A DNA stretch of 64,000 bases from Carallia brachiata. Taxonomy: Eukaryota > Streptophyta > Magnoliopsida > Malpighiales > Rhizophoraceae. The stretch spans positions 1,421,870 to 1,485,869 of the forward strand of contig JADCRB010000028.1 in the NCBI GenBank assembly GCA_021464245.1. Direction: 5' to 3'. The notes under the pieces were generated by a model. That model was not told the DNA's origin and searched no databases. It saw only the letters and a program-made list of their open reading frames with translations. This document shows, piece by piece, positions 1 to 12,252 of the stretch. Both the position numbers and the translations under genes were made by a program. Positions within the stretch are counted from its first letter, which is position 1; every line of letters begins with the position of its first letter.

Positions 1-3
1 ACA

Positions 4-427
4 GTGGCGGTTTTCTTATTTTATTGTTTACTAAGCAATTTTTTGGCTCTTTCCATCCTAAGGTTCTTGAATTGCTGCCATTCTAGTAGGATTGCAGCAG
101 GTTCAAAAGCTGTCCATAATGAACATTGTAATGGAGTTAGATTGCCTTTCTGCCATACCAGCCATTTGTTCCTATCATCAACTAGCCTCAATTGTTGATT
201 TTCCTGTTGTTGATATTATTGATATGGCCTATAATTTCAACTTTATGTCATTTAGATATGTTAATCGCTGTGCCATCAATGTGGTTCATGCTTTAGCTAA
301 GTTAGCAGTTTTTCGTTCTAGGGAGATCTGTTGGTAGCCAGAAGAAATTTCGAATGTCTATATGCTTCTCAATCGTGATTCCTATTCACTTGAGTAATAG
401 TATTGGTTCTTTCTATGTCTAAAAAAA
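4..427 (+). pseudogene. LINE 3' end: RNase H fragment
   Basis: This is the C-terminal part of the RNase H domain (RVT_3 type) found at the end of ORF2 in plant L1-type LINEs. The frame from 92 to 337 reads MELDCLSAI early on and later RYVNRCAINVVHALAKLAV, which matches the family pattern of a DC motif followed by R-x-x-N-x-x-A-H-x-L-A. The upstream part (about 60-100) continues the domain (GLQQVQKL) only after a frame change, so the copy is broken. The following 80 bases look like a LINE 3' tail ending in a short A-run near 421-428, where gypsy coding sequence begins. The rest of the LINE lies outside the window or is lost. Confidence 0.6.
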
Positions 428-1480
428 CACAGAGACACCTATGGTCCTTCCTTTGTATAAGGAGACCTTTTGTTAACACTAAGAAACTAGGTTTGTCTTT
501 GCCTAGTGTGGTTGGTGTTTTTTTGTAGGAATTTAAAGATGTATTTACTGAGGAGGTACCTAATGACTTGCCACCAATTAGAGGAATTGAACATCAAATT
601 GATTTTATTCTTGGGGCTTCAATCCTAAATTGACTTGCCTATAAGAGTAACCCCGAGGAGACCGAGGAGCTCCAATAGTAAGTTGCTGAGTTGATGAAGA
701 AAGGGTGTATGAGGGAGAGCATGAGCCCATGTGCAGTCCTTTTGCTACTATGCCTAAGAAGGATGGGACGTGGAGAATATGTGTTAATTGTTGAGCAGTT
801 ACCAAAATCATTGTAAAGTATTGCTATCCCATTCCTAGGTTAGATGACATGCTGAATGAGTTGCATGGTTTTTGTGCGTTCTCTAAAATTGATCTTAAGT
901 GTGGGTATCATCAAATACGCATGAAAGAGGGAGATGAGTGGAAAACTACTTTCAAAACATGGATTGTATGAGTAGTTGGTTATGCCATTTGGTTTAACTA
1001 ATGCACCTAGTACATTCATGAGGTTGATGAATCATGTGTTGCATGCATTCATTGGTAGATTTTTTGTTGTTTATTTTGATGATTTTTTGATCTGTAGTAG
1101 AGACTTGTATAAGCATGTTGAGCATTTGATATGTGTGTTGAAGGTGCTAAGGAAAGAAACATTGTGTCCTAACCTTAAGAAGTGTACATTTTGCACAAAT
1201 CAAAATGTTTTCTTAGGTTATGTGGTCTATTCCAAAGGCATTAAAGTGGATGAAGAAAAGGTAAAGGCTATTCGTGATTGGCCTACACCTAAGAGCATTT
1301 CAGAGGTGCGTAGTTTTTATGGCTTGGATAGCTTCTATCGGGGGTTTGTCAAAGATTTTAGTACCATAGCTATACCATTAATGGAGATAGTCGAGAAAAG
1401 TATTGGATTCAAGTGGGGTAGCAAGCAAGAGATTGCTGTAAATTTGATTAAAGAGAAGCTAATTTATGCACCTTTTCTTG
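428..1480 (+). pseudogene. Gypsy-1 reverse transcriptase
   Basis: This is a Ty3/gypsy reverse transcriptase. The N-terminal part (about 530-970) is split by frameshifts and stops but keeps E-F-K-D-V-F, the motif LPPIRGIEHQIDF, and near 895 K-x-G-Y-H-Q-I-R. From 976 an open frame gives MPFGLTNAPSTF and the catalytic box V-V-Y-F-D-D at about 1066-1083. It then continues through the conserved F-L-G-Y-V-V and the RT-connection motifs (about 1290-1345, S-x-x-x-V-R-S-F-Y-G-L). The spelling F-D-D is normal for gypsy elements. The copy cannot encode a working enzyme because of the breaks upstream. Confidence 0.85.
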
Positions 1481-1860
1481 CTTTATCTAATTTTTATAAG
1501 ACTTCGAGGTTGAGTGTTATCCTTCAGGTGTTGGGATATGGGTTGTTTTGATGCAAGAGCAGCGACCCATTGCGTTCTTTAATGAGAAGTTGAGTGGAGC
1601 AACACTTAACTACCCAACATATGATAATGAGATGTATGCGTTGGTGACGGCTTTAGAGACTTGGCAACACTACCTTTTGCCTAAGATGTTCATGATCCAC
1701 ACCGATCATAAGTCTTTGAAATACCTTAAAGGTCAAGGTAAGTTGAATAAGTGACATGCTAAGAGGGTGGAGTTCATACAGATGTTTATGTACATGATCA
1801 AGTACAAGCAAAGAAGGGAAGTGTTGTGGCTAATGCATTGTCGCGTAGGTATACCATAAT
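1481..1860 (+). pseudogene. Gypsy-1 RNase H
   Basis: This is the retroelement RNase H that follows RT. The segment where the first catalytic Asp (C-D-A-S) should lie, about 1500-1540, is scrambled by a frameshift. The next frame (1548-1754) holds the recognisable block [20 protein letters not shown], then [11 protein letters not shown] and [14 protein letters not shown] near 1752 ends the frame. The linker ending V-A-N-A-L-S-R-R (about 1824-1850) is the standard end of the domain, where most relatives read V-A-D-A-L-S-R-R. Confidence 0.85.
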
Positions 1861-2833
1861 CTCTATTTTGAATACTAAGTTGTTGGGATTTGAGTACATT
1901 AAAGATTTATATAATAATGATCTTGACTTTGCTAATGTGTTCGAAGCCTATGGAAAAGGTACATTTGGGAAGTTCTATAGGAATGAGGGTTTCTTTTTTA
2001 GAGAGAATAGATTGTGTGTGTCTAAGAACTTATTGGGGGAGTTGCTAGTGAGAGAAGCTCATAGGGATAGTTTAATGTGATACTTTGGTGTTAGGAAGAG
2101 TTTAGATATATTGAGTGAGCATTTCTTTTGGTCACATATGAAAAGAGACGTCGAGAGGGTGTGTGATAGGTATGCCACATGCAAACAGGCCAAATCTACA
2201 GTCTTACCACATTGTCTTTATGCCTCTTTACCCATACCTAGGTTAATAAAGGGTAGGAATTCTGTTTTTGTGGTTGTTGACAGGTTTTAAAAAATGGCAC
2301 ACTTTATTCTATGTCACAAGAGTGATTATACAGCCAATGTGGTTGATTTGTTCTTTCGGGAGATAATGAGGTTACATGGTATACCGAGGTCCATTGTTTT
2401 AGACTGAGATATCAAGTTCTTAAGTTGGGAACTAAGCTCTTCTTCTCAACTACTTGTCATCTTCAAACTGATAAATAGAGTGAAGTGGTGAACAAAACAT
2501 TGACCAAATTGTTGTGTTTTATTATCCAGAAGAATTGGGAGGAGTGTTAGCCACACGTAGTGTTTGCATGTAACAGGAGTATCCATTCAGCTATCAATTG
2601 CTTTCCATTCTAGGTTGTGTATGACTTCAATCCACTTATACCATTGGATTTGTTGCCTTTTCTAGTAGAGGAGCAAACTAAATTAGATGGAAAGAAGAAG
2701 ACTGAAATGGTCAATCAATTGCATGAGTAGGTGTGACAACACATAGAGAAGAGGACCAAACAATACACCAATCAAGCCAACAAAGGGTGAAAAAAGGTTG
2801 TATTTGAACCTAGTGATTGGGATTGGCTGGATA
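1861..2833 (+). pseudogene. Gypsy-1 integrase, N-terminal and core part
   Basis: This is the DDE integrase of a Ty3/gypsy element. An open stretch (1826-2080) covers the linker and the start of the zinc-binding region (L-L-V-R-E-A-H). The second half of the HHCC finger is visible after a stop as F-F-W-S-H-M and C-x-x-x-x-x-C near 2110-2190. The core begins V-V-V-D-R-F near 2268, with later blocks resembling H-G-I-P-R-S-I-V (2377), K-L-G-T-K-L-F-F-S-T (2425) and F-N-P-L (2630). Stops interrupt every block. Copia-1 cuts the gene at 2833, just after the motif F-E-P-S-D-W-D-W-L. Confidence 0.8.
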
Positions 2834-4457
2834 TGTTAGTTTATACCCTAGTATCCAATATGTTGGTTACCAATGAGAATATAATTTCATGCATATTATT
2901 AATGAATTAAAGACATTTGTTATCTTTAGTATTGTTTATAAATACGATATGATCATTGATAAATTCTAAAGATAAAGTCCATGAAATAAATATACGTTGC
3001 AGAGGTAATTATAATGAAATCACAATTATGAGATACCTATTGAATCAAAGTATTATTCCTAAATATTCTTAGTTGATGCTTTATCGAGACGGGACATTGA
3101 TAGAGCTGTGAGACTGGCATATGTTATGTTTCTTTTTTATAAAGAAAGCAGTCGATCTCATAGATTGAAATATAAAGATACTTGAACAAATATATTAGTG
3201 CTTGTTAGTTGAACAAGTTCACTGAATTGACCCACTATGAGAATTCCCAAATGGAACATTACTTATGTGTATGAGGAATTTCTCATATGAGGGTTGTACA
3301 AGTGGTCCTCAGACTTGAGATCACCAAGGCACCTTATATAGGAATTGATATGTTTTAGTCTTGCTTCTGAGCTATCCCAACTAAGGATCGCTTATAAGAG
3401 TTTCAATTGGGCATATCGTGAGCCATATGAAGATAGTTAAGTGATCAATAAAGGATTCATCTTCCTAAAATAATTATAAGAGAATGTTCCACTGTTCTCA
3501 TTAGGTATTGATTCATGAAATCGTTGCGCTAGGTAGAATGAGAATGATAAGGAGTTGTAATCTGATTCACGGAATCAATGACCTTATTAGTTTTTGAGAA
3601 TGAAAATAATAGGCACTATAGAGTAGATAGTAATTCCATACTCTATGTCTAATTGGAATATTGGCATGACAAAATGATTTAATTACACGAAGAGACTGTG
3701 TACTGAAGGGATTAGTCAAACCACTTTGACAGTCCTGACATTTGGGTGGTCATGATATATTGCTAGATGTCAATCTTAATATACGGGTATAGATTAATTA
3801 ATATAATGATAAATTAAAGGATTTTAATTTATTCAATCCCTTGGGATTATAATATATATTTATTGCTAGCATGCTAGAATTCTAATAGGTCGCACACATT
3901 AGGGAATTTGATGATAAAAGTAAAAGGAGATCAAGTTGGACTTGATTGAAAAGTTTTGGAAACTTTTAGGTCAAAAATATGATATTTGAATTTATATGGA
4001 CTAAGGTGTAATTTATGAGAAATTACACTAGGGCTTATGTAGCCTAAACTCTTTATAAATAGAATCTCATCAGACTTGCTTAACGTACGGTTTTCCTCTA
4101 TTCAAAACTAGCACTCTTCCTTAGGCTCGCCTTCCTGCCTCCCTTATATCCTTAAAAGGTTTAGGTTTAAGAGATCTCTCTTCTTTCCCTAAAAGGTTTA
4201 GGTTTAAGAGAGTTGTTTTTCTCAGTTCTTATGTGGATATTGGTAAAGTCTTAACTTTTGGGCAGTGGTAATTTGCGACAAGATGCCGATAGGCCTAAAA
4301 GAGAAGAAGTATTAAAGACTACTTGAGTAACAATTCTTTCTCCTAAGCTAGATTGTAATTATATTTAACAAGCACTTGATTTGCTTTTAGGAATCAAATT
4401 TTTAAATCTCTATTTCTATTGCATATTATTCAATAAATATATCTATGATTCCTAACA
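2834..4457 (+). repeat. Copia-1 5' LTR
   Basis: This 1624-bp terminal repeat begins tgttagtttataccc and ends gattcctaaca. It pairs with 10317-11910 along its whole length, for example the shared blocks aatataatttcatgca and tgaattgaccc. A TATA-like tataaatag occurs near 4054, about 400 bases before the LTR end, with AT-rich and pyrimidine-rich sequence downstream, as expected for a plant LTR promoter. Confidence 0.9.
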
Positions 4458-4458
4458 G

Positions 4459-4471
4459 TGGTATCAGAGCC
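4459..4471 (+). other. Copia-1 primer-binding site (tRNA-Met initiator)
   Basis: The sequence tggtatcagagcc lies one base after the LTR end. It is complementary to the 3' end of plant initiator tRNA-Met, the usual primer of plant Ty1/copia elements. Confidence 0.9.
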
Positions 4472-7149
4472 AAGTTTGCTTGTTAAATATAATTCAATTA
4501 CATGTTTAATTGTTATTGATAATCAATTCTATTGATTTATGTGTTGATTTGATGTTGGTACTACTTTATAGTTAATTCTTCAATTTGATTTTGTCAAATA
4601 TAAAGAAAAGAAAAAAAAAAAGGGGAAAGCCAAAGGAGTTTGACTTGCCAAGCTTGGGTAAATGGCATTGGTGACATGAGTAATTAATTACCCATGTTGA
4701 AAGTTTCCTTTGAGAAAAGCATAAAGGGGCACGACAACCATGTATGGCTTTTAAAAAAGCCATTATGTGAATGGCTTTGTGAAATGGGTAACTAATTACC
4801 CATGCCAATAGCCTCAACTTGTGAAAGCCGAGAGCAATGGTAATTCTATACTTGAGTATTTAGATACCTAAGCGGCTGATACTAGCTAGTTGGTGCATGA
4901 ACTTGTGCAACCCTTGTTTTGGTTTTGATAAGGCCATGTACCCACAAAACTATGTATGTGAAATTGTTCACATACATATATGGCTTTGACAAAGCCATAG
5001 GATGGAGCTGATAACGTTGGCAGCACTAATGGCCAATTGGCTTTGCTGTCATGTATGGTAATTATTACCATGTTGTGGATAGTAAGGTTTAGCCTTGGTT
5101 TCCATCAGTTGTTGTTGTTAAAAGGTTGACATGCGTGTTGTGAACATGTATTTGTAATATCGAAAACACATTTTTGTGTATTAGCTTGATGTCGTAAAGC
5201 CCCACAAGAATTTCGATATGATGGAAATTCTAAAATTTCTATATTGTTTAGAATTTAAACACTTAATTTGATTGCGCTGTTGAATTAAAAAAATTTTGAT
5301 TCAACTATAATTTAGAAAATTGTTTTCTAAATTATAACTAATATTTGACCAAAATGAAAGGATGCTAATGAGATTAGTATTGAGGAATTGATTATAATTA
5401 GATTTCTTATTTGTTTAGAAAATTGTTTTCTAATGCAATTAAGAGTTTTATTTGGAATAGTAAATCTAATTGGACAAGAAATCTATCTAGATTAGAAACC
5501 TATTCCTATTTAGAATAGGATTTCTAATCTAATAGAAAGTCTTAATCTGATTAGGATATCAATTTGCGATTAAAATTTCAATTGAAGGATCAAATTATAA
5601 TTTGATTAGGGAAAAATGGGAAAAAAGTTGACCATTTGATGGTTAATTTTGATGGCCACAACTTTTAATCCGTAAGGAGTTACAGGGCTAGTAAGATGTT
5701 AACAAAAAGCTCTTTCCAAGCACTTCTAAGATATCTAGGCATGATACCCATTTGGGTATGCATGAACTTGGAATTCAAATGAAAACATTCTGAATGTTTT
5801 GGGCCATTAAAGTTTGCTCAAAATATCTTTCAATAAGAAAGTTTTTTTCTAATTGAATTAGGTATTCTGCTTGGAACATAACTCCTGATTGAAGTTTTGT
5901 CATCAATGTGCAATGTCAAATTAGTTTGATTTAGTATTTTCAATCATTGAAAATATTAATTTAAATTACATATAAGATCAATAACTAGAATTAAACATGT
6001 ATTTATTTTATGCACATAATATGATTATACTGGCATGATGGATGGTTATGGACTCATAGACCAATGTGATTGTGTTTAATAATGGTTTAATGGATGTAAT
6101 TTTTGGAGTATAGGGATTGCGTGTGTTGCCTTTCTCTTACTCTCTGGATATAATTCTCTTCTCTTCTAAACTCCCTTCAAATATAACTCGAGATTTTTAT
6201 TTGAATTATGTAATGGTTATGCAATTAGAGAATGTAGGATTTAGATGGAATATGTATTTGTAACTACTAAGATCGAGACAAAGACGCCAAAGGTAATGTC
6301 AAGAAGAGGTTACAAGCAAGAGGACTTTGGAAGACCTTGTTGTAATCCTTTAGGATTTGACCATCTAACTTCCTGAATGGCTCGAGGAAGTTAGCTTAGT
6401 AGAGTCCATAATTATTCATACTAGAATGGCATGCTAGGATTGTATGATATGTATGTGATATATATTGCAATGGTTGCCAATGCATGAGACTGATATTAAA
6501 TTCAAAATCCCTCATTCACAATAATAAATATATGTTAAGAACATGGTAAGCTGTCTTCCATAATTATAGTATAAATCAGAGTTCTATTTCAGGAAGGTTT
6601 GTTGGGTTACCTCAAGGCCTCTTTAACTCGAATATATTTAATATTACAATTGATGGGTCCTGCTTAACTAAATTTGTGTGATATGGATGGGTTACCTCAT
6701 GATCATATAAATTTAGAGTCAATAATTTGGCAAAAGATATATGATATGTTTAGATAAGGAGTTGTCACCTAACTAATCTGAAAGTCACATGTGATGTGAT
6801 TGATAATTTATGTTATCTACCTAATTTACTTTTTTTGATTTGTTGGGCTACCTCAAGATCAAATAAATTAAATGGGATCCTATCCCACTAGAAAGTCCAA
6901 TGGGATGTTCTAAATTAATAGTGAGGGCTATTAATTAAAGTAAAATAGTGAGAACAACCAAAATAAATGATTGAAGACCTAATCTATTTTGGTACATATG
7001 CATAAAATTGATACTCTCTCTTAACATGTTATTTGTTGTTTGAACAAAAGAAGTAATGACATATCCCTATGATACAAGGCTTACTAGACCAAATTCCTTA
7101 AACTTTTATATTAAATTTGAGAATTGTTCTCAAAGCAAGTTTGTCTAGT
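4472..7149 (+). other. Copia-1 long leader without recognisable genes
   Basis: About 2.7 kb lies between the primer site and the first recognisable gag sequence. No long frame or known domain is visible. It contains several copies of a motif resembling gggttacctca (near 6604, 6690 and 6844) followed by AT-rich sequence. Near 4660-4810 there are related inverted segments around taattacccatg. Two short open frames on the opposite strand (4572-4817, 4886-5071) match nothing I recognise. Confidence 0.6.
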
Positions 7150-7900
7150 TTTTCTTCATAATTTTACGTTGCATATTCCTATGGGGATATTGTTAATAAA
7201 GTTTAGGAGACTAGTCAATATCATGTGATGATAATGATCTAGTAGCATATGTGATACTAGCTAGGAAGTCTCTTGAACTTTGAAAATAACATGGATTATG
7301 AGAACCAATGTCGCTATTGCACATGTCAAGTAGTTGAATGATGTGCATGGTCAGAATGAAAGGTAGGTGACTCAAAAGGAATTGTTCTTCGATAAGATGA
7401 TAAAAGGATCTTCAATGAACAATAAGCGTTTTGAAGATCATTGGTTAATTTGAGAAATTAAGCCAATTAAGTTTCGTTATTGATCAAGAGTCAAATGTTA
7501 ACTTGATCTCATAGTCTCTACTTTAGAGTCATTCTCAGTTTGACGTGAACTTCCATGTGATGGAAGCATTCATTAATCAAGCTATTGAATATACTCATAA
7601 CTGTAGTTGGATACCTTATGGAATATTATCTTCTATTCTTCTCATGGACTCATTCCGACAGTAGAAGAGAACTAGAACAGTAGGCTCACTGAAAATAAAC
7701 TAAGCTAAAGGTCTTGAAAGAATGACAAAAATGGTGCGTGACATTTGAAAAGAGACTACAAGGTATTCTTATCATCCTAAAAGATGGGAAACTCAGAAAA
7801 GTTTCCTTTTAAGAACCTACGAGAAGTAGACCTTTAAAGAAAGATTTGTTTTTAAAGGTATATGACAAAAAACCTAAACTAAATAATCATACTGTTACCC
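7150..7900 (+). pseudogene. Copia-1 gag remnant
   Basis: This is a weakly recognisable capsid (UBN2/Retrotran_gag type) region. Around 7430-7560 broken frames give E-D-H-x-L-I, then I-D-x-E-S-Q-V-x-L-D-L-I and L-E-S-F-S-x-F, which follow the family pattern of a helix ending near I-D-E-x-x-Q and L-P-x-S-F. No zinc knuckle could be read. Assignment rests on these motifs and on position between leader and integrase. Confidence 0.45.
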
Positions 7901-8039
7901 TTTATATAACACTATTGATTAAGTCATGTCAATGAAATAAGAATCATGAAGTTACATAAAGATGTTAACCTGAGTTCATATGATTATGAATTATATTGAA
8001 AAGTGAATCTTTTTCATCAAATAAAAGGACTAGATGACC

Positions 8040-8610
8040 CTTGATGTGAAAGGGTAAATATGCTAGTGAATTTATTGGGCTAATACATTAAAATGTATGT
8101 AGCTTAATAATTATTTATGATAAAGGAGGTTTCTCATATTTCGACCACATTAGATATGGTTATTTTTATTTAGTGAAATACATATCTGAATCCTTTAGAA
8201 TGGTTCAAAGAATTCAAGATTGCAATTAAGAAACCAACTTGTAAAAGTATTATTTCGATTAGATTGAGATAGAAAATACTTCAATCAAGTTTGATAATTA
8301 TTTTAGAGAGAATGAGATTCTCTTACTAAGGACTCTTAAACCCTATAGAGTTTAAAAAAGAAAAAGAGAAACCATACAATATGAGATATTGTTCAGTTTA
8401 AATGAATCATATAGTTTGAATCTTTTCTTTGAAACTACATTGTAGAAAGTGCTATTCACCTTCTATAAGGTACCATCCAAATCTATTGACAAGATTTCAT
8501 ATGATATATGAAATGCTGAGGCCCAACTTGTCATATCTTAAGATTTGGGGATGTGATGCTTTTGTGAAGCATTTATTATTTGATTAGTTTGGAACTAGAT
8601 CAAATAATTA
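8040..8610 (+). pseudogene. Copia-1 integrase remnant
   Basis: Broken frames follow the Ty1/copia integrase core. Near 8044-8100 they read G-K-Y-A-S-E-F-I-G-L-I-H, then N-V-C, then GGFSYFDHIRYGYFYLVKY, the region around the first catalytic Asp. Near 8470-8560 VPSKSIDKISYDIW is the conserved block before the pre-RT linker, followed by a degraded D-L-G-M-x-C-F. The D-G-G-E segment with the second catalytic residue is lost or unreadable. Confidence 0.7.
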
Positions 8611-8939
8611 CATCATTTGTAGGATATCCCTAATAAGTTAATGGACATTGTTTCTACCACTTAATTGAGTAAAAGGGTTTGTCTTAAAGCCCACTATGTT
8701 TCTAAAAGAGAATTTGTTCTCTAATGAACAGTTGTAGCTAGGTAGAATTTGAAATGTTTAAGATCCATAACATGACATCTAGATGGAACTTGAGTCAATG
8801 GTTCTTATATTGGATACAAAACCTAAGACTCAATAACATAAAAAACTTTGTACTTAGTAGGATACATCATGCTATACAGAGAAATTAGTTTCTCTTGGAA
8901 GTATAAGATGATGGTTTGCTCATTTAAGATGAGTCTACT

Positions 8940-9510
8940 AGCTATATAGGAACAATGTGTGACATTGATTCCAATAAATGGCTCAAGGCCATAAAATCTA
9001 TTATAAACTTTATATAGATTTATTGAGTAGAGATTTTAGTTGAATCACCTAGGGGATCAAGCCCGTTAGGTGAGTATGACTTTAAGGAAAGAAAAACATA
9101 GATGGTTATACAAGGCTAAGCAAGTGATCAAAGATTATAAATAAAGCCAAAGAGTTGACTTTAATTAAACCTTTTTACTTGTAGTCGTGTTTAAGTCCAT
9201 AAAAATTTTGTTTGTCGCTCTTGCATATTATGAATATGCATGATTTACAAAGTTCAAACATTTATTTTGATAAAGGGATCAAAATGTTTGACTTTATCAA
9301 AAAGATGGATGAATCTTGTGTTTACACGAAGTTTAGTGGGTGCAAAATACTTTTCTAGGGTTTTATGTGGAAGACATAATGCTAATAGAAAAGGTATACC
9401 ATTATTGAAATCCAATAATGTTTGGTATTCCAAAAATATTCTCCATACAGGAAATGGGAAAAGCAGCCTACATTCTGAAAAGATTTATAGAGAAGAACTA
9501 AATGATTGAG
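8940..9510 (+). pseudogene. Copia-1 reverse transcriptase remnant
   Basis: The domain starts near 8965 with K-W-L-K-A-I-K-S, the typical start of copia RT. Further on are F-D-F-I-K-K-M-D-E-S-C-V-Y and, in the open frame 9240-9509, a corrupted counterpart of the Y-V-D-D box (reading L-C-G-R-H). It is followed by PLLKSNNVWYSKN and E-K-I-Y-R-E-E. Both catalytic Asp of the box are destroyed. The 89-residue open frame is therefore an RT relic, not a gene. Confidence 0.75.
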
Positions 9511-9759
9511 ATTTATAGAGATAAATCTAATACATTGTTTCTGTTTGTCCTAGTATGAGTACAAATTGCTAAATGGTTTAGCATTAGAAAAATTCAATGA
9601 GAGATTCCTGCCCATAGTGCATATCATAATTCTCTCCAAGGATTTTTGTCGTAAGACATAAAATTGAGAGAGACAAGATAGATAAGATCTTTCATGTATG
9701 TATTGTTATGTATAAGACGATATGTATCTAACATGTAGATGCAAGACTGTTCTGAATCA

Positions 9760-10300
9760 TAGTTATTGGACAGTTTGTGAAAGACATTCTTAAACTTGTG
9801 AAGTATTAAGAATGATTCTCTAGTTTATAGAGAAAATGAACTTACAGTTCAATGATATTCAATTAGTAGTTTTCAGTCTATTAAAGAATAATAAAGGTCA
9901 CAGTTTGAAAAGTTTATACTTATAATTATGAGACTGCAGTTTAGAAGAGTGCTAAATTTAACACAGTCCTCATATTTGAGCACATCTTTACATACGATGC
10001 AATGATTTGATCAATAAGTTCATAATTGAATGTAATAAGATTCCATATATTAATTAAACTATTAATTTGTTATTGTGGCAAACAATAAAGCCATTGTATG
10101 AGGAACCTTGGCCTTATGATTGATTCAATTATGTGCTCGAATGATTCTTTCTCATCATAGGATGATGGAAAGAATATGAAAACATAAAAAGAGTTCCCAT
10201 TTAAAAGGATTTAGCAAATCCTTGTGCAAAGTTTTGTTCTAGTAACAACATGATTGCCACTTTGAGGGATATGGTATATGATACCTGGGTGATTGGCTAC
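9760..10300 (+). pseudogene. Copia-1 RNase H remnant
   Basis: Near 10075-10100 the sequence reads A-N-N-K-A-I-V, the counterpart of the copia RNase H block with D-N-x-x-A-I. The end of the polyprotein is visible as H-F-E-G-Y-G-I, stop, Y-L-G-D-W-L just before 10300, after which come the purine tract and the 3' LTR. This C-terminal tail is shared by a large plant Ty1/copia group. Confidence 0.7.
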
Positions 10301-10316
10301 AGTGCAAGTGGGAGAT
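10301..10316 (+). other. Copia-1 polypurine tract
   Basis: The purine-rich sequence gcaagtgggagat directly precedes the 3' LTR and would prime plus-strand DNA synthesis. Confidence 0.8.
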
Positions 10317-11910
10317 TGTTAGTGCATGTGGCAGCCAATGTGTTGGTCACCAATGAAATTATAATTTCATGCAGATAATTAATGAATTAAGACATTCTTT
10401 ATCTTTAGTATTGCTTATATCCACAATATGATCATTGATAAACTCTAAAGATAAAGTCCATAATAAATATACTTTACAGAGGTAATTGTCATGAGATCAT
10501 AATTATGAGATACCTATTGCATCAAAATATTATTCCCAAATATTCCTGGTCAATGCTCTATCGAGACAGGACATGGAGCCATGAGATTACCACATGTTAT
10601 GTTTCTTTACTATGAAGAAAGCAGTCGATCTCATAGATTGAAGTATAGAGATACTTGAATAAATATATGGGCACTTGTTAGTTGAACAAGTTCACTGAAT
10701 TGACCCGCTATAAGAATTCGTAAATGGAACATTACTTGTGTGTCTTAAGAAATTCTCATATTATGGTTGTATAACTGATGTTTAAATTTGAGATCACTAA
10801 CATATCTTATATAAGAATTGATATGTTTTGATCTTACTTCTGGGTTGTCTTCACCAATGATCGCTTGTAGGGATTTATATTGGGCATATCATGAACTATA
10901 TGAAGATAGTTAAGTGATCAATAAAGGATTTTTCTTCCTAAAATAATTATGAGAGAATGTTCTACTGTTTTTATTAAGTATTGATTCATGAAATCCTTGC
11001 ACAAGGTGGAATGAAGATTATAAGGAGTTATAATCTTATTCACAGAATCGATGACCTTATCAATTTTTGAGAACAAATATAATTAGAAAATATAGAATAG
11101 ACACTAATTATATACTTTATGTTTAATTGGAACATTGGCATGATGAAATGATTGAATTATACGGATAGACTGTGCATCGAAGGGATTAGTCAAACCACTT
11201 TGATAGTCCTGAGATTGGATTGTCATGATACATTGCTAGGCTTCAATCTTGATCTATGGATAAAAATTAATTTATTAGAGAATTAATAGTAAATTAGAGG
11301 AGTTTAATTTATCTAATTTTTTGAGATTATAATTTATGTTTATTGCCAACATGTCATGATTCTAATAGGTTAGACACATTAGGGAATTTGTTGGGAAACC
11401 TAAAAGTTTGAGAAATTTTTAGAGTCAAATATGTGATATTTGAATTTATATGGACTAAAGTGTAATTTATGAGAAATTATAATAGGTCGTACATAGCCTA
11501 CGCTCCGTATAACTAGAACCTCATAAGGCATGCCTAACATACGGTTTTACATCATTCAAAACTAACACTCTTTCTTAGGCTTGCCCTCCTCTTTCTCTTC
11601 TCTACCTAAAAGATTTAGGTTTAAGAGATATCTCTTCTCTCCCAAAAAGGTTTAAGTTTAAGAGAGTTGATTCTCTCCGTTCCAGTGTATATTATTAGAG
11701 GCCAGACATTTGGACGGTGGTGGTTTGTGACAAGCCACCGATAGGCCTGAAAGAGAAGAACAATTGAAGATTACTTTGGTGACAATTCTTTCTCTTAGGT
11801 TAGATTGTGATTATATTTAACAAGCAATCGATATGCTTTTAGGGATCAATTTCTTAAATCTTTATTTCCACTTGGTATTTATTCAATAAATATGTATGTG
11901 ATTCCTAACA
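10317..11910 (+). repeat. Copia-1 3' LTR
   Basis: This 1594-bp repeat starts tgttagtgcatgtgg and ends gattcctaaca. It aligns with 2834-4457 throughout, with many substitutions and small gaps, so the insertion is old. Gypsy-1 sequence resumes at 11911. Confidence 0.9.
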
Positions 11911-12252
11911 GCATATGCGCAAGGAGAGGTTTTTTTGTTTAGAGGCACTCTAAGTTACAACTGAGAGGTGATGGACCTTTCAGTAGTTGAGCGCATCAAT
12001 GACAATACTTACAAGCTAGACCTTCTAGGTAAGTATAGTGTGAGTGCTATATTTAATGTTTCTGACCTTTCTCCTTTTGATGTAGGTGACGATTTGAGAA
12101 TAAATCCTTTTGAGGAGAGTGGAAATGACAATAACCAAGGTAGTACTAAGACCAACGCGAGTGATCCATTATGCTTTCTAGATGGAGTAGTCATGAGGAG
12201 TAGAGGTAAGAAGTTGAAAGAGGCTCCAAGTAGTTTGGTTGAGGATGCTTAG
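11911..12252 (+). pseudogene. Gypsy-1 integrase C-terminal end
   Basis: This continues the integrase cut at 2833. After M-R-K-E-R-F, an open frame from 11968 reads V-V-E-R-I-N-D-N-T-Y-K-L-D-L, then A-I-F-N-V-S-D-L-S-P-F and later N-P-F-E-E-S-G-N-D. These are the conserved C-terminal blocks of this gypsy group. A final R-S-R-G-K-K-L-K-E-A segment ends with TAG at 12250. I see no chromodomain. Confidence 0.8.

Larger units (their letters stand above)
2834..11910 (+). mobile_element. Copia-1: old Ty1/copia retrotransposon nested in Gypsy-1
   Basis: Both LTRs are complete and start tgttag and end cctaaca. A Met-initiator tRNA primer site follows the 5' LTR, and a purine tract precedes the 3' LTR. 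Domain order gag, integrase, RT, RNase H is that of Ty1/copia. The flanking 5-mers are ggata (2829-2833) and gcata (11911-11915), a target duplication with one mismatch. All coding regions are riddled with stops, and the LTRs have diverged clearly by eye, so this is an old insertion. Confidence 0.9.

Noticed and set aside
9240..9509. 89-codon open frame as an independent gene
   Set aside because: Its sequence is a corrupted copia reverse transcriptase read across the destroyed Y-V-D-D box.
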